A stretch of DNA of 35,666 nucleotides. Source: an uncultured Eubacteriales bacterium (GTDB lineage Bacteria; Bacillota; Clostridia; Oscillospirales; Acutalibacteraceae). Made by a program: the position numbers and the translations under genes. The DNA is taken from assembly GCA_900316495.1 (NCBI GenBank), contig ONDC01000051.1, forward strand, positions 1-35,666, read 5' to 3'. This document shows, piece after piece, positions 7,558 through 16,340 of this stretch (positions are counted from its first letter, which is position 1; every line of letters starts with the position of its first letter). The notes under the pieces are model-generated. The model worked only from the letters and a program-made list of their open reading frames with translations. It was not told the DNA's origin and ran no database searches.

Positions 7558-9690
7558 ATGGAAATTGAAAAAATCCTTTCCGAAATGACCGTGGAGGAAA
7601 AGGCGGCGCTGGTGTCGGGCACAGATTTCATGTACACCAATCCCCTTCCGCGTCTGGGCGTGCCGGGTCTGTGTATGTCGGACGGCCCGCACGGACTGCG
7701 AAAGCAGAAAGGCTCCGGCGACAACGGCGTGAGCCAGTCGGAGCCCGCGACGGCCTTCCCGACGGCGGCGGCGACCGCTTCGGGCTGGAACCCCGACAAC
7801 CTCCGGCGCATGGGGGAGGCGATTGCAGAGGAATGCCGGTATTACGGCGTTCACACCCTGCTCGGCCCCGGCGTGAACATCAAGCGCAATCCCCTCTGCG
7901 GGAGGAATTTTGAATACTTCTCCGAGGATCCGCTGTTGTCGGGGATTCTGGGCGCGGCCATGGTGGAGGGCGTGCAGTCGCAGGGCGTGGGCGTTTCGGT
8001 CAAGCATTTCGCCCTCAACAACAGCGAGAATTATCGCTTCATGGGCAATTCCGTGGCGAGTGAAAACACCATGCGTAGAATCTATTTAAAGCCCTTTGAA
8101 TACATCGTGAAGCACGCGAAGCCCGCCACCGTCATGTGCGCCTACAACCGGATCAACGGCGTCTACTGCTCGGAAAACAAATGGCTGCTCAGCGACGTGC
8201 TGCGGGACGAATGGGGCTTCGACGGCGTGGTGATGAGCGACTGGGGCGCGGTGCATGAGCGTGTGCCGGGATTGATCGCCGGCATGGATCTGGAAATGCC
8301 GGGCGACACCGCGATCTGCCGCCGGAGCATTCTGGACGGCGTAAAGGACGGCAGCCTCCCGATGGAGGCGCTGGACAAAGCATGCCGCCATATTCTCCGC
8401 TGGGTGAACCAATACCGCGTTCCCGCCGACAACAAGCCCGTGGACTGGGCGGCGCATCACGAACTCGCGGCGGAGATCGCCGCCGACTGCGCGGTGCTGC
8501 TGAAGAACGACGGCGTGCTTCCCCTCACCGGAAGGGAAAAGCTGCACATCGCGGGCGGACTGTTTGAGAGCATGCGCTATCAGGGCGCGGGCAGCTCGAT
8601 GATTCACCCCACTTACGTCACCACTTCCAAGGACGCCTTTGATGCGCACGGAGTAACCTCCTGTCCGCTTGACGAAAGCGATGTGGTGCTGTATTTCGCG
8701 GGGCTGACCGACGAATACGAATCGGAGGGCGGCGACAGGGAACACATGCGGCTCCCGGACAACCAGCTTCAGGAAATCGACGCGCTGTGCGACGCGGGGA
8801 AAAAGGTCGCGGTGGTGCTGTTCGGCGGCGCGCCGGTGGAGCTTCCCTTCTGCGACAGGGTGAGCGCGATTCTTAATATGTACCTTCCCGGTCAGAACGG
8901 CGGGACGGCGGTCTACGACCTTCTGTACGGCGTGAAGAATCCCTCCGGCAGGCTCGCGGAAACGTGGCCGCTTCGTTATGAGGACGTTCCCGGCGCGGAC
9001 GCCTTCGGCAAGGGCGTGAACGAGGTCTATGCCGAGGGCTGTGAAGTCGGCTACCGCTACTACAACAAGCACCACATTCCCGTGCGCTTCCCCTTCGGCT
9101 TTGGGCTGAGCTACACGACATTCAGCCGCACCGAATGGGAACAGAAGGACGGCGCATACACACAGACGATCACCAACACCGGCAGCCGCGCCGGCGCGGA
9201 GGTCGCGCAGCTTTACGTAGACGGCGAGCTGAGGGGGTTCAAAAAGGTCTATCTGCATCCCGGCGAATCCGAAACCGTCACGATCACCCTTGAAGACGAT
9301 CCGATTGAAAAATATTCCGATGAATACACCGTGCCGCCGGAGCCTAAAAAATTCCCCGTGACGCTCGAATCCCGCTTCACCGATCTGCGTCAGAGCTTCA
9401 TGGGAAGGATACTCTTCAACGCGGTGCTGTCGGTTGCCGACAAGCAGGCAAAGGAAGCCGAGAAGCTTCCCGACGGCGCGGAGAAGGACAACAAGCGCAA
9501 GGGTGCGCAATTCCTGCGCAGAATCTTAGAGAGCAATTCCCCGCGCTCCATGAGTATGACGGCAGGACAGTCCATGCCGTACAATTTCGCGCAGGGGTTT
9601 GTCGAGCTGACCAACGGACATCTCATAAAGGGCGCGCGCTGCTTTATGAAGAAAATCAAAGTGCCAAAGCTACCGAAGGAGGAACAATAA
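7558..9690 (+). CDS. Glycoside hydrolase family 3 (beta-glucosidase type), probably with internal losses
   Basis: 710 residues. N-terminal TIM barrel with [15 protein letters not shown] and the nucleophile motif [10 protein letters not shown] (Asp228); second domain with the acid/base region YESEGGDRE (about 387-395), the [13 protein letters not shown]-like loop, and a C-terminal Fn3-like portion plus a Clostridia-specific tail. It would release glucose or another terminal sugar from glycosides; with rhamnose genes downstream, rhamnosyl-glucosides are a reasonable substrate class (inference). The family members I recall are about 70 residues longer: roughly 25 residues seem absent after [10 protein letters not shown] (near residue 365) and roughly 50 from the Fn3-like domain near residue 577 (nt 9285-9310). 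No signal peptide, so cytoplasmic. One base separates its stop from the transporter start region. Confidence 0.82.
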   Translation: MEIEKILSEMTVEEKAALVSGTDFMYTNPLPRLGVPGLCMSDGPHGLRKQKGSGDNGVSQSEPATAFPTAAATASGWNPDNLRRMGEAIAEECRYYGVHTLLGPGVNIKRNPLCGRNFEYFSEDPLLSGILGAAMVEGVQSQGVGVSVKHFALNNSENYRFMGNSVASENTMRRIYLKPFEYIVKHAKPATVMCAYNRINGVYCSENKWLLSDVLRDEWGFDGVVMSDWGAVHERVPGLIAGMDLEMPGDTAICRRSILDGVKDGSLPMEALDKACRHILRWVNQYRVPADNKPVDWAAHHELAAEIAADCAVLLKNDGVLPLTGREKLHIAGGLFESMRYQGAGSSMIHPTYVTTSKDAFDAHGVTSCPLDESDVVLYFAGLTDEYESEGGDREHMRLPDNQLQEIDALCDAGKKVAVVLFGGAPVELPFCDRVSAILNMYLPGQNGGTAVYDLLYGVKNPSGRLAETWPLRYEDVPGADAFGKGVNEVYAEGCEVGYRYYNKHHIPVRFPFGFGLSYTTFSRTEWEQKDGAYTQTITNTGSRAGAEVAQLYVDGELRGFKKVYLHPGESETVTITLEDDPIEKYSDEYTVPPEPKKFPVTLESRFTDLRQSFMGRILFNAVLSVADKQAKEAEKLPDGAEKDNKRKGAQFLRRILESNSPRSMSMTAGQSMPYNFAQGFVELTNGHLIKGARCFMKKIKVPKLPKEEQ

Positions 9691-9691
9691 T

Positions 9692-10822
9692 ATGAAGCTG
9701 CCATCCAGTGCCATCAGAAAATCAGAAGTCAAAGCCCCCGAAAAATGGCTCGGCTATCTGCTGGGGCCAGCCGGCGCGCTGCTGCTCAACGCGGTGCTGG
9801 CGACCTATCTGAACGTGTATTACACCGACGTGCTTAACCTCACCCCGCTGTGGGGCGGACTCTTCCTGACGGTCTTCCCCATCGCGTCCAAGATCATCGA
9901 CGCGATCACCAATGTGATCATGGGACAGATCATCGACCGCACCAAGACCAAGGAGGGCAAGGCGCGTCCGTGGCTCTTCCTCTCGGCGTTCCTCGTGCCG
10001 CTCACCGGCGTGCTGCTCTTCACCGTGCCGGAAAGCAACGACACCGTGAAGGCGATCTGGGTCATGATCTCCTACAATTTATTCTATTCCTTCGCCTACA
10101 CCATCTTCAATATGAGCCACAACCTCATGGTGCCGCTCTCCACCCGCGACGGCACAGCCCGCGGCGGTCTGTCGGTCTTCAATCAGATTACCACCATTAT
10201 GATGTCCGGCATCCTGGTCGCGCTGGTGTTCCCGATGGTGATCATGCCGATGATCGGGGTGGACAAATCCAAGTGGATCACGCTCATGTCGATCATTGCC
10301 ATTGCCGCCCTTCCGCTGACGCTGCTGGAATACTTCTTCACCAAGGAACGCGTCACCGAGGAGGCTTCGGAAGCCGGAGAGGAAACCAAGATTTCCTTCG
10401 GCAGACAGCTCCGAATGCTTTTCACCGACAAATACATGATTCTCATGTATCTGTATTTCTTAGTCTACACCATCGGTACGACGCTGAAAAATTTAGGTCT
10501 GGTCTATTACTGCAATTACGTCCTCGGCACCTACAACGACGGCATCACGCAAATGCTGGTGTAGGTCATCGGCGGCATTCCCATGGGAATCGGCATCTTC
10601 GCCGTGTGGCCGCTGGCAAAGAAATTCGGCAAGCGCAACGTCACCATGTTCGGCTTTGTGCTGTACGCGCTGGGTTCGCTGACCTGCTGGCTCTTCCCGC
10701 ACGACATGATCATCGTGCTGGTGGGGCAGTTCATCAAGAATATCGGCGGTCTGCCCTGCGCCTATGTCTTCATGGCGCTCTTTGCCGACTGCCTTGACCA
10801 CCTCGAATCGACGCGCTTGTAA
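9692..10822 (+). pseudogene. GPH-family sugar:cation symporter, nonsense-interrupted and 3'-truncated
   Basis: The frame from ATG 9692 encodes a GPH-type (MelB-like) permease with about eight membrane helices, the loop [17 protein letters not shown] and [14 protein letters not shown]. It stops at an in-frame TAG (10562-10564) after 290 codons and then continues in the same frame (VIGGIPMGIGIFAVWPLAKKF) to TAA at 10822. The homologous part ends at FADCLDHLE; the last roughly 95 residues expected for the family are gone because the sequence passes directly into rhaB. TAG is used as a normal stop by rhaD (14005-14007), so recoding is unlikely. It would have imported rhamnose or a rhamnoside; it is probably non-functional in this sequence. 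Confidence 0.75.
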
Positions 10823-11937
10823 GCCATGTCAAAACCGGCATTGAAGCCGCAAAAGAAAAATACCCGCGTATCGAAAGCCTTTCCATCGATACATGGGGCG
10901 TGGATTACGTGCTGATGAAGGACGACAGGGAGGTACGTCCCTGCTATGCCTACCGCGACAGCCGCACACAGGCGGTCATTGGGAAGGTGCATGAGAAAAT
11001 CCCCTTTGCGGAGCTGTACCGGCGCACGGGCATCCAGCTTCAGCCCTTCAACACGATTTATCAGCTTTACGCCGACAAGCTCTCCGGTAGGCTAAACGGC
11101 GTGACCGATTTTCTGATGATTCCCGAATACCTGCTGTATAAGCTGTGCGGCGCAAAATCCCACGAATACACCAACGCGACCACCGGCGGCATGGTGTCCG
11201 CCGTCACGGGCGAATTCGATTCCGAAATCATATCAAAGCTCGGATTGCCCCCGCACCTATTCCATACGCTGCAGAGACCCGGCGAGGTGATCGGCGAATA
11301 TGAGGGAATCAGGGTGATCCTCTGCGCGACGCACGACACAGGCAGCGCGGTGGAGGGCATTCCGATGGAGGACAATGCCCCCTACATTTCGAGCGGCACA
11401 TGGTCGCTCTTAGGCGTCAGAACCGACAGACCCCTCACCGATGACGCTTCCCGCCTTGCCAACTGGTCGAACGAGGGCGGCGTAGGCTACAACCGCTACC
11501 AGAAGAACATCATGGGCATGTGGCTCGCCAACTGTCTGCGGGAGGAATTGTGTCCCGGCAGACCGTGGAGCGAGATAACCGACGAAGCTGAACGCAGCCG
11601 CTTCGGGGAAACCGTCGGAGCGAACGAAGAAGGTTTCCTCGCGCCTGCAAGCATGAAAGCCGCGTTTGACAGCGCGCTTTCAGAAAAGCCGACGTGCGTC
11701 GGCGATTACTTCCGCTGCGCCTACCGTTCGCTGGCATTGAGCTACCGGCAGGCGTTGGAGGAACTGGAACGCCATACGGGACAGCGTTACGACAGCCTAT
11801 ACATTGTCGGCGGCGGAGCGAAGAACGGCTTTCTCAACCGCCTGACCGAGGAAACGACCGGCAAAAAAGTGATGGCCCTGCCGATGGAAGCGACCGCGAT
11901 CGGTAATCTGAAAATTCAAATGGAGGCAGACAAATGA
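10805..11937 (+). pseudogene. rhaB: Rhamnulokinase, truncated at both ends
   Basis: FGGY-family kinase that phosphorylates L-rhamnulose. Homology begins abruptly at IDALVSHVKTGIE (nt 10807), with no start codon in frame and a TGA just before; the first about 65 residues are missing. The core is well preserved: LSIDTWGVDYVL, CYAYRDSRT, FNTIYQLYA, LCATHDTGSAVEGIP, ISSGTWSLLG, NEGGVGYNRYQKNIMG and YIVGGGAKNGFLN. The end is also abnormal: after EATAIGNL (nt 11907) the sequence becomes KIQMEADK-stop, which is the ribosome-site region of rhaA, so roughly 35-40 residues are lost. A GTG at 10900 could start a 345-residue piece, but it would lack part of the sugar-binding domain. Confidence 0.8.
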
Positions 11938-13190
11938 GCTATACAGAAGCAAAAGAAAAATACGCCGTCCGCGGCGTGGACACGGAAGCGGCGATGGAAA
12001 AACTGAAGGACGTGCCGGTTTCTCTTCACTGCTGGCAGGGCGACGACGTGCGCGGCTTTGACACCGACCCCAACAAGCCGCTGACCGGCGGCATACAGAC
12101 CACCGGCAATTACCCCGGACGCGCGCGAACGCCGGAGGAGCTGATGAACGACATCGACGAGGTGTTGAAGCTCATTCCCGGTCAACCCAAGATGAATCTC
12201 CACGCCTCCTACGCCATCTTTGAAAAGGGCGAGTGGGCGGACAGGGACAGATTGGAGCCGAAGCATTTTCAGAAGTGGGTGACATTCTGCAAACAGCGCG
12301 GTCTGGGCTGCGACTTCAACCCGACCTTCTTCTCGCACCCCAAGTGCGACCCGTTGACGCTTTCCTCCCCGAACGAGGAAACCCGCCGCTTCTGGATCGA
12401 ACACGGAAAGGCGTGTATCCGCATTTCCACCTATCTCGCGGAGGAGCTGGAACAGCCCTGCGTCATGAATATCTGGACGGGCGACGGCTTCAAGGACATT
12501 CCCGCCGACCGCATGGGACCGCGCTTGCGTTACCGCGAGAGCATTGACGAAATACTCTCCGAGCCTTTCGACTTCGCCAAGGTCAAGCCTTGCGTGGAGA
12601 GCAAGGTGTTCGGCATCGGCGTGGAGGCGTACACCGTCGGAAGCGGGGAATTTACCCTCTCCTACGCGGCGATGAACCGGGACAAATGCATCCCGCTCAT
12701 GGACAACGGTCACTACCACCCGACCGAGGTGGTCAGCGACAAAATTCCCGCGCTGCTGACCTTCTTCCCGGAGATCGCCCTTCACGTCACCCGCCCGATC
12801 CGCTGGGACTCCGATCATGTGGTGCTGTTTGACGATGAAACAAGGGAAATCGCCCGCGAAATCGTGCGTTGCGGCGGTCTTGGCGGAAGGGTGCATATCG
12901 CCCTCGACTACTTCGACGCGAGCATCAACCGCATTGCCGCGTGGGTGACCGGCTACCGGAATTTGCAGAAGGCGCTGCTCTTTGCCCTTCTCCAGCCCAA
13001 CGAGGAATGGAAGTCGTTGCAGGATTCCGGAAGTTTCAGCCGGCTGATGGTGACGCAGGAGGAGCTGAAAACGCTGCCGTTCGGCGACGTATGGGACGAA
13101 TACTGCCGTCGCTGCGGCAAACCGGCGGACGGCGCGTGGTTCGGGGAAATCGAGCGGTACGAAAGGGACGTCCTTTCGGAAAGGGGCTGA
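11934..13190 (+). CDS. rhaA: L-rhamnose isomerase
   Basis: 418 residues, the normal length. Converts L-rhamnose to L-rhamnulose; Mn/Zn-dependent TIM barrel. Recognisable blocks are SLHCWQGDDVRGFD, MNLHASYAI, GLGCDFNPTFFSHPK, MNIWTGDGFKD, VESKVFGIGVEAYTVGS, MDNGHYHPTEVVSDKIPALL and HVTRPIRWDSDHVV, including the metal-binding His, Asp and Glu positions. ATG 11934 has TGGAGG 7 bases upstream and overlaps the stop of the truncated rhaB by four bases. It appears intact while its neighbour upstream is not. Confidence 0.95.
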   Translation: MSYTEAKEKYAVRGVDTEAAMEKLKDVPVSLHCWQGDDVRGFDTDPNKPLTGGIQTTGNYPGRARTPEELMNDIDEVLKLIPGQPKMNLHASYAIFEKGEWADRDRLEPKHFQKWVTFCKQRGLGCDFNPTFFSHPKCDPLTLSSPNEETRRFWIEHGKACIRISTYLAEELEQPCVMNIWTGDGFKDIPADRMGPRLRYRESIDEILSEPFDFAKVKPCVESKVFGIGVEAYTVGSGEFTLSYAAMNRDKCIPLMDNGHYHPTEVVSDKIPALLTFFPEIALHVTRPIRWDSDHVVLFDDETREIAREIVRCGGLGGRVHIALDYFDASINRIAAWVTGYRNLQKALLFALLQPNEEWKSLQDSGSFSRLMVTQEELKTLPFGDVWDEYCRRCGKPADGAWFGEIERYERDVLSERG

Positions 13191-13194
13191 AAGC

Positions 13195-14007
13195 ATGAAG
13201 GACATCATGAACGCGCCGTTTCTCGTGGAGATGATCCGCACGGTGACGAATATGTACGCCCACGGCTGGGACGAACGCAACGGCGGCAATGTTTCTCTGC
13301 TGCTTGAAGCGGACGAAGTGGGGGCGTACCTTGACACAAGGCAAGCAATACGCACGATTCCCACGGGCTTTTCCGCGCCGGAGCTGGAGGGAAAAAGCTT
13401 CCTTGTGACCGGCACGGGCAAATATTTCAAGAACGTGCAGTACGACCCGTCCGGCAATCTTGGCATTGTGCGTCTGACCGACGGGGGCGAGAAGGCGGAG
13501 CTGCTGTGGGGATTCAGCGACGGAGGGCAATTCACCAGCGAATTCCCCGCGCACATGATGAGCCATGTGGCGCGGCTGAAAACCGACCCCGACAACCGGG
13601 TGGTGATGCACTGTCATCCGGCGAACCTGCTTGCCATGACCTACGTCCATTCCCTCGACGAGCGGGAATTCACCCGCACGCTCTGGCAGATGTGTACCGA
13701 ATGCATTGTGGTTTTCCCCGACGGCGTGAACGTGCTGCCGTGGATGCTCTGCGGCACCAACGAAATCGGCATGGCGACGGCTGAAAAAATGACAACCGCC
13801 CGTCTGGTGGTCTGGTCGCAGCACGGCATTTACGGCGCGGGAAAGAATCTGGATGAAACCTTCGGACTCATCGAAACGGCGGAAAAGGCGGCGGAAATCT
13901 ACATGAAGATCGCCCACCTGCCGCGGCTGCATACTATTTCCGACGAGGCGATGCACCAGCTTGAAGCTCATTTCGGCGTGAAGGCGCGGGAAGGCTATCT
14001 GAATTAG
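13195..14007 (+). CDS. rhaD: Rhamnulose-1-phosphate aldolase
   Basis: 270 residues, class II aldolase family; splits L-rhamnulose 1-phosphate into dihydroxyacetone phosphate and L-lactaldehyde. Motifs: ERNGGNVS (Gly-Asn phosphate site), the zinc pair MHCHPANLL, SLDEREFTRTLWQM and the third zinc His in WSQHGIYG. Start ATG 13195 is four bases after the rhaA stop, with AAGGGG upstream. It ends with TAG, showing TAG is a genuine stop here. Last gene of the operon; a stem-loop follows at 14057. Confidence 0.94.
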   Translation: MKDIMNAPFLVEMIRTVTNMYAHGWDERNGGNVSLLLEADEVGAYLDTRQAIRTIPTGFSAPELEGKSFLVTGTGKYFKNVQYDPSGNLGIVRLTDGGEKAELLWGFSDGGQFTSEFPAHMMSHVARLKTDPDNRVVMHCHPANLLAMTYVHSLDEREFTRTLWQMCTECIVVFPDGVNVLPWMLCGTNEIGMATAEKMTTARLVVWSQHGIYGAGKNLDETFGLIETAEKAAEIYMKIAHLPRLHTISDEAMHQLEAHFGVKAREGYLN

Positions 14008-14056
14008 CGGAGAATGATGCCAGAAGGAAGAACGAGTCATTTCCGCTGGCAAAAAC

Positions 14057-14086
14057 GAACCCCCTTTCGCGTAAGCGAGGGGGTTC
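14057..14086. terminator. GC-rich stem-loop after rhaD
   Basis: GAACCCCC (14057-14064) pairs with GGGGGTTC (14079-14086), extended by TCGC/GCGA around a GTAA loop. It lies 50 bases after the rhaD stop. The T-run is only on the minus strand (AAAAA at 14051-14055 read backwards), so it looks like a better terminator for a minus-strand transcript, but no minus-strand gene is recognisable above it. Confidence 0.5.
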
Positions 14087-14413
14087 ACTTGGTATGTGCC
14101 GCTTTTTTCTTTTTCCTGAATCCATGAAAGTCAAGCGAGAGAGCAATGTTTTGCAAGTACAAGAAACCATTCCGCCCACGCATTGCTGTGGTTGATGGAA
14201 AAAGTAGTGGCCTTGCGTACTGCGTAACATAACCGGCAGCATGAATTGTTTTCCGGAATCCAGCCTGAAAAAAGCGGTCGATTTGTTATCTTTCGGCAAA
14301 GTCCAATCGTCTGGCACAAGAAATCAGGGATACCGCTCTGACAATGCTGACTGCCCGTTCTCCGTTCCGCATTGGCATCTCGTCACGTGATAATTATTTA
14401 CAAATAGCGTCTG
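14087..14413. other. Gap before the long operon, no gene recognised
   Basis: Both strands contain short open frames (for example minus 13934-14317) with no family resemblance, no ribosome site and biased composition. The minus-strand terminator just to the left hints that a minus-strand gene once stood here. I see no RNA gene. Confidence 0.35.
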
Positions 14414-14442
14414 TTGACATTTTATTCTTAAGCTGATATAAT
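14414..14442 (+). promoter_or_regulatory. Consensus promoter of the capsule/RiPP operon
   Basis: TTGACA (14414-14419), a 17-base spacer and TATAAT (14437-14442): a full match to the sigma-A consensus. ATG 14492 follows 50 bases later with the double site GGAGGTGAGGAGG. No other strong promoter is obvious until the extended -10 at 28018, so it may drive a unit of about 13-15 kb. Confidence 0.82.
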
Positions 14443-14491
14443 AGCAGAAATAACCGATGATTTCAAAAAATGTCCGGGAGGTGAGGAGGAT

Positions 14492-15604
14492 ATGAATGAG
14501 ACGCAAGGCCATCTCGTTTATCTGCTCTACTGCGCCGTGAACGGAATCGTTCCCGACAAAACGCGTGTGCAGGAGATGGATCTGGATCAATTGTATGAGC
14601 TGGCAAAACGCCACTCCGTCGAGGCGGCTGTGTACGTGGCGCTGCATCGCGCGGACATCACAGACGGGCGCTTCTATCAGGACTACAACAAAAGCATCGC
14701 CAGAAATCTCTATCTCGATATAGAACGGAAATCGATCTTAGCCGACCTGGAAAAGGACGGCATATGGTATATGCCGCTCAAAGGGGCGATACTCAAGGAG
14801 CTCTATCCCAAAGCGGGTATGCGTCAGATGTCGGACAACGATATTCTGTTCGACCCGTCCCGGCAGAGCCGGGTCAGGGAAATCATGGAGGCACACGGCT
14901 ATAGGGTAAGGAAGTATGGAAGATTCCATCACGATGAGTACTACAAGCCTCCTGTCATGTATTTTGAAATGCATCTGGAGCTTTTCGGGACGGATCGAAC
15001 CGGCGCGCTTTATCAGTATTTTGCCGATACGGGGCGGCTGTTGAAAAAGGACACGGACAACCGTTTCGGCCGGCACCTTTCGGACGAGGACTTCTATGTC
15101 TACCTCACCGCGCACGAATGGCGCCATTACAGCGAAGGCGGCACCGGTATCCGTTCGCTTCTTGACTGCTATGTGTATTGCAGAGCAAAGGGGCATTCCC
15201 TTGACTGGGACTACATATCCGCGCAGATGAAGCAGCTCGGACTCGAACGCTTCGAGCAGGCGCGCAAGGCGCTTGCGATTGAGCTTTTTTCTTCCGAAAG
15301 CATGCCCGCGCTGAATGAGGAGCAAACCGAAATGCTGACGTACTATTTCGCGTCCGGAACCTACGGTTCTCTTGAAAACCGCGTCAGCCATGAGATCAGC
15401 CATCAGTCCAAGACAAAATTTATTCTGAAAAACCTGTTTCCAAGTATGGAATATATGCGGCGATCGGTCAGATTTGTCAATCAGTGTCCGGCTTTATATC
15501 CCGCCGGACTTGTCTACCGCTTGGGATGCGCGCTTTTCAGGGACAGGAAAACAACCATCAGGAGAATAAAGGCGGTCGGAAACAATGATCATAAACAGGT
15601 ATAA
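14492..15604 (+). CDS. Nucleotidyltransferase-family protein (NTP_transf_5 type)
   Basis: 370 residues. The segment PLKGAILKELYPKAGMRQMSDNDILFDP (about 95-122, spans the family's LKG...YP...R...SDxD signature) marks the uncharacterised nucleotidyltransferase family found beside PqqD proteins and HprK-like kinases in RiPP and lasso peptide loci; EMHLELF and LTAHEWRHYSEGGTGIRSLLD follow in the usual order. Reaction and substrate are unknown; nucleotide transfer to a peptide or its phosphate is an inference from company. First gene of the long operon; its end overlaps the next start by 20 bases, implying coupled translation. Confidence 0.8.
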   Translation: MNETQGHLVYLLYCAVNGIVPDKTRVQEMDLDQLYELAKRHSVEAAVYVALHRADITDGRFYQDYNKSIARNLYLDIERKSILADLEKDGIWYMPLKGAILKELYPKAGMRQMSDNDILFDPSRQSRVREIMEAHGYRVRKYGRFHHDEYYKPPVMYFEMHLELFGTDRTGALYQYFADTGRLLKKDTDNRFGRHLSDEDFYVYLTAHEWRHYSEGGTGIRSLLDCYVYCRAKGHSLDWDYISAQMKQLGLERFEQARKALAIELFSSESMPALNEEQTEMLTYYFASGTYGSLENRVSHEISHQSKTKFILKNLFPSMEYMRRSVRFVNQCPALYPAGLVYRLGCALFRDRKTTIRRIKAVGNNDHKQV

Positions 15605-16340
15605 AATCGCCGACAGGGTGGTAGAGATCCGTTCTCTGTATGAAAAGGTACATACCTACTGCGCAGAATACCGATCCGATGAACCTGCCGACTATTCCGT
15701 GACCGTCACGCAGAAGGATATTGACCTTGAACGCGCCAGATCCAGACAGGAACGCGCCTCCGAAGGTCTGCCGCCCTTTGAATACTCCCGGGGCTATCTG
15801 GAAGAGCTGGCGGTATACCGGAAAATTGCGGAGCATATGACAGAGTACGACACCATTCTCTTCCACGGCTCCGTGGTCGCGGTGGACGGCGAGGGCTATC
15901 TCTTTACCGCGAGATCCGGCACGGGTAAATCCACCCATACAAGGCTCTGGCGGGAATTATTAGGAGAACGCGCGGTCATGGTCAACGACGACAAGCCGCT
16001 GCTGAGGATAACCGAGTCCGGCGTCATCGCCTACGGGACGCCCTACAACGGCAAACACAGAATCGGGGCAAATATCTCCGTCCCGCTGAAGGCTATCTGT
16101 ATCCTGACCCGTTCCTCCGACAATCACATCGGGATGATTTCCCGCGTCCAGGCCTATTCCACTCTGCTTCAGCAGGTCTACCGTCCGTCGGATCCCGAAA
16201 GAATGAGAAAAACGCTGTCGCTTCTTGACAGACTTTCCGGAAAGGTGAGATTCTACCGACTGGGCTGCAATATGGAGCTTTCCGCGGCGAGAGTCGCATA
16301 TGAAGGAATGAGGCAGGTTGATGGGAAGGAATCGGTTTGA
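15585..16340 (+). CDS. HprK-like P-loop kinase of the RiPP/lasso type
   Basis: 251 residues related to the C-terminal kinase domain of HPr kinase but without its N-terminal domain. The P-loop ARSGTGKSTHTRLW lies at about 109-122, followed by MVNDDKPLLRI, YGTPYNGKHRIG and the C-terminal RLGCNMELSAARVAYEGM. In paeninodin-type lasso peptide clusters such kinases phosphorylate the precursor; in proteobacterial exopolysaccharide loci, HprK-related kinases travel with PqqD-related proteins (recalled family knowledge). Here both contexts coincide. It starts inside the nucleotidyltransferase gene and its stop overlaps the ABC transporter's TTG start. Confidence 0.83.
   Translation: MIINRYKIADRVVEIRSLYEKVHTYCAEYRSDEPADYSVTVTQKDIDLERARSRQERASEGLPPFEYSRGYLEELAVYRKIAEHMTEYDTILFHGSVVAVDGEGYLFTARSGTGKSTHTRLWRELLGERAVMVNDDKPLLRITESGVIAYGTPYNGKHRIGANISVPLKAICILTRSSDNHIGMISRVQAYSTLLQQVYRPSDPERMRKTLSLLDRLSGKVRFYRLGCNMELSAARVAYEGMRQVDGKESV

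Noticed and set aside
10562-10564. TAG read as an amino acid (recoded stop)
   Set aside because: rhaD ends in TAG and the frame after this TAG leads to a broken gene; no suppressor tRNA is visible in the window.
11916-13595. 559-codon minus-strand frame across rhaA and rhaD
   Set aside because: Both plus-strand genes are intact with family motifs, so this is a composition shadow.
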